NCBI RefSeq assembly: GCF_017495225.1
Contig: NZ_JAFEIG010000030.1
Coordinates: forward strand, 1-54,686
From: Daejeonella sp.
Lineage (GTDB): Bacteria > Bacteroidota > Bacteroidia > Sphingobacteriales > Sphingobacteriaceae
Direction: 5' to 3'
Length of the DNA stretch: 54,686 nt
In this document: positions 54,562-54,686 of the stretch, in pieces
How positions within the stretch are numbered: the stretch's first letter is position 1
Layout: every line of letters begins with the position of its first letter
Position numbers and translations under genes: made by a program
The notes under the pieces: generated by a model
What the model was told of the DNA's origin: nothing
Seen by the model: only the letters and a program-made list of their open reading frames with translations
Database searches by the model: none

Positions 54562-54686
54562 CCTCCACCTACCACCCTCAATGAGGGAGACATGCACAGC
54601 GATCTCTGCAATCGCGCTATAAAAAATACAGATCATTATTTACTAGTAGTGAATAGGCGCCTAGTATCCCCCGCAGGTGGGGGAAT
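54562..54686 (+). repeat. Direct repeat, right copy, cut by the window edge
   Basis: It matches the left copy almost base for base from ACATGCACAGCG onward. Its 5' hairpin is more diverged (CCCTCAATGAGGG instead of CCCCCTCTAGAGGGGG). The window ends at the same GGGGGAAT where the left copy ends, so more copies may follow. Confidence 0.85.

Overview
The window looks like a chromosomal segment of a Bacteroidota bacterium, most likely Sphingobacteriaceae (Pedobacter-like). The evidence is an AT-rich sequence, a SusC/SusD outer-membrane pair, SHNLRAP-type and LytS/LytTR two-component systems, little Shine-Dalgarno signal, and recurrent Bacteroidota -7 boxes of the TATCTTTG type. Assignment below class level is inference.

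Left part (1-19900). The window opens at the terminal hairpin of what looks like an IS1182-family element lying to the left. A four-gene overlapping operon on the minus strand follows (DinB-like, NRDE/TANGO2-like, two uncharacterised proteins). Next is a redox and stress locus: an ECF sigma factor with a zinc anti-sigma protein, flanked by two secreted thioredoxin-fold proteins and the decayed remains of a third. A plus-strand housekeeping run carries pdxJ, mnmH-selD (selenium used for tRNA selenouridine), gcvP, an orphan histidine kinase, a YceI protein, recJ-lptB and a GH3-family enzyme. On the minus strand are an MBL-fold hydrolase, TerC and a polyprenyl diphosphate synthase. Between these genes lie REP/REPIN palindromes with a GTAG foot and arrays of heptanucleotide repeats, one of which forms the end of mnmH.

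Accessory region (about 19970-26970). A degenerate tRNA-Ser copy, a small GIY-YIG nuclease gene and an intact tRNA-Ser(GGA) stand in a row, which suggests a nuclease-borne insertion into the tRNA gene that restored it. Downstream are a Nudix hydrolase and a fused PLD nuclease / SF2 helicase / S24-peptidase-like protein, a candidate genome-defence or DNA-damage system. After these come an orphan membrane-anchored protein, a higBA toxin-antitoxin module with a clear palindromic operator, a higA relic and at least four copies of a roughly 70-bp structured repeat.

Sialic-acid cluster (26981-36286). On the minus strand lie susC, susD, an N-acetylneuraminate lyase homologue, a periplasmic mutarotase of the NanM type and an MFS transporter. 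A divergent FadR-type GntR regulator faces susC across a perfect 12-bp inverted repeat. Together they would bring sialic acid across both membranes and cleave it; sialidase, epimerase and kinase genes are not in this window.

Right part (36300-54686). This holds an internally deleted IS1182-like element, envelope proteins, a propeller-type LytS kinase with its LytTR regulator, and two tandem RidA-like proteins with twin-arginine signals. A GNAT/phosphotransferase/sodium-symporter operon follows, then asparaginase, TatD, an RluB-type pseudouridine synthase with a long disordered N-terminus, a lytic transglycosylase and uvrA. The window ends inside a pair of about 124-bp direct repeats.
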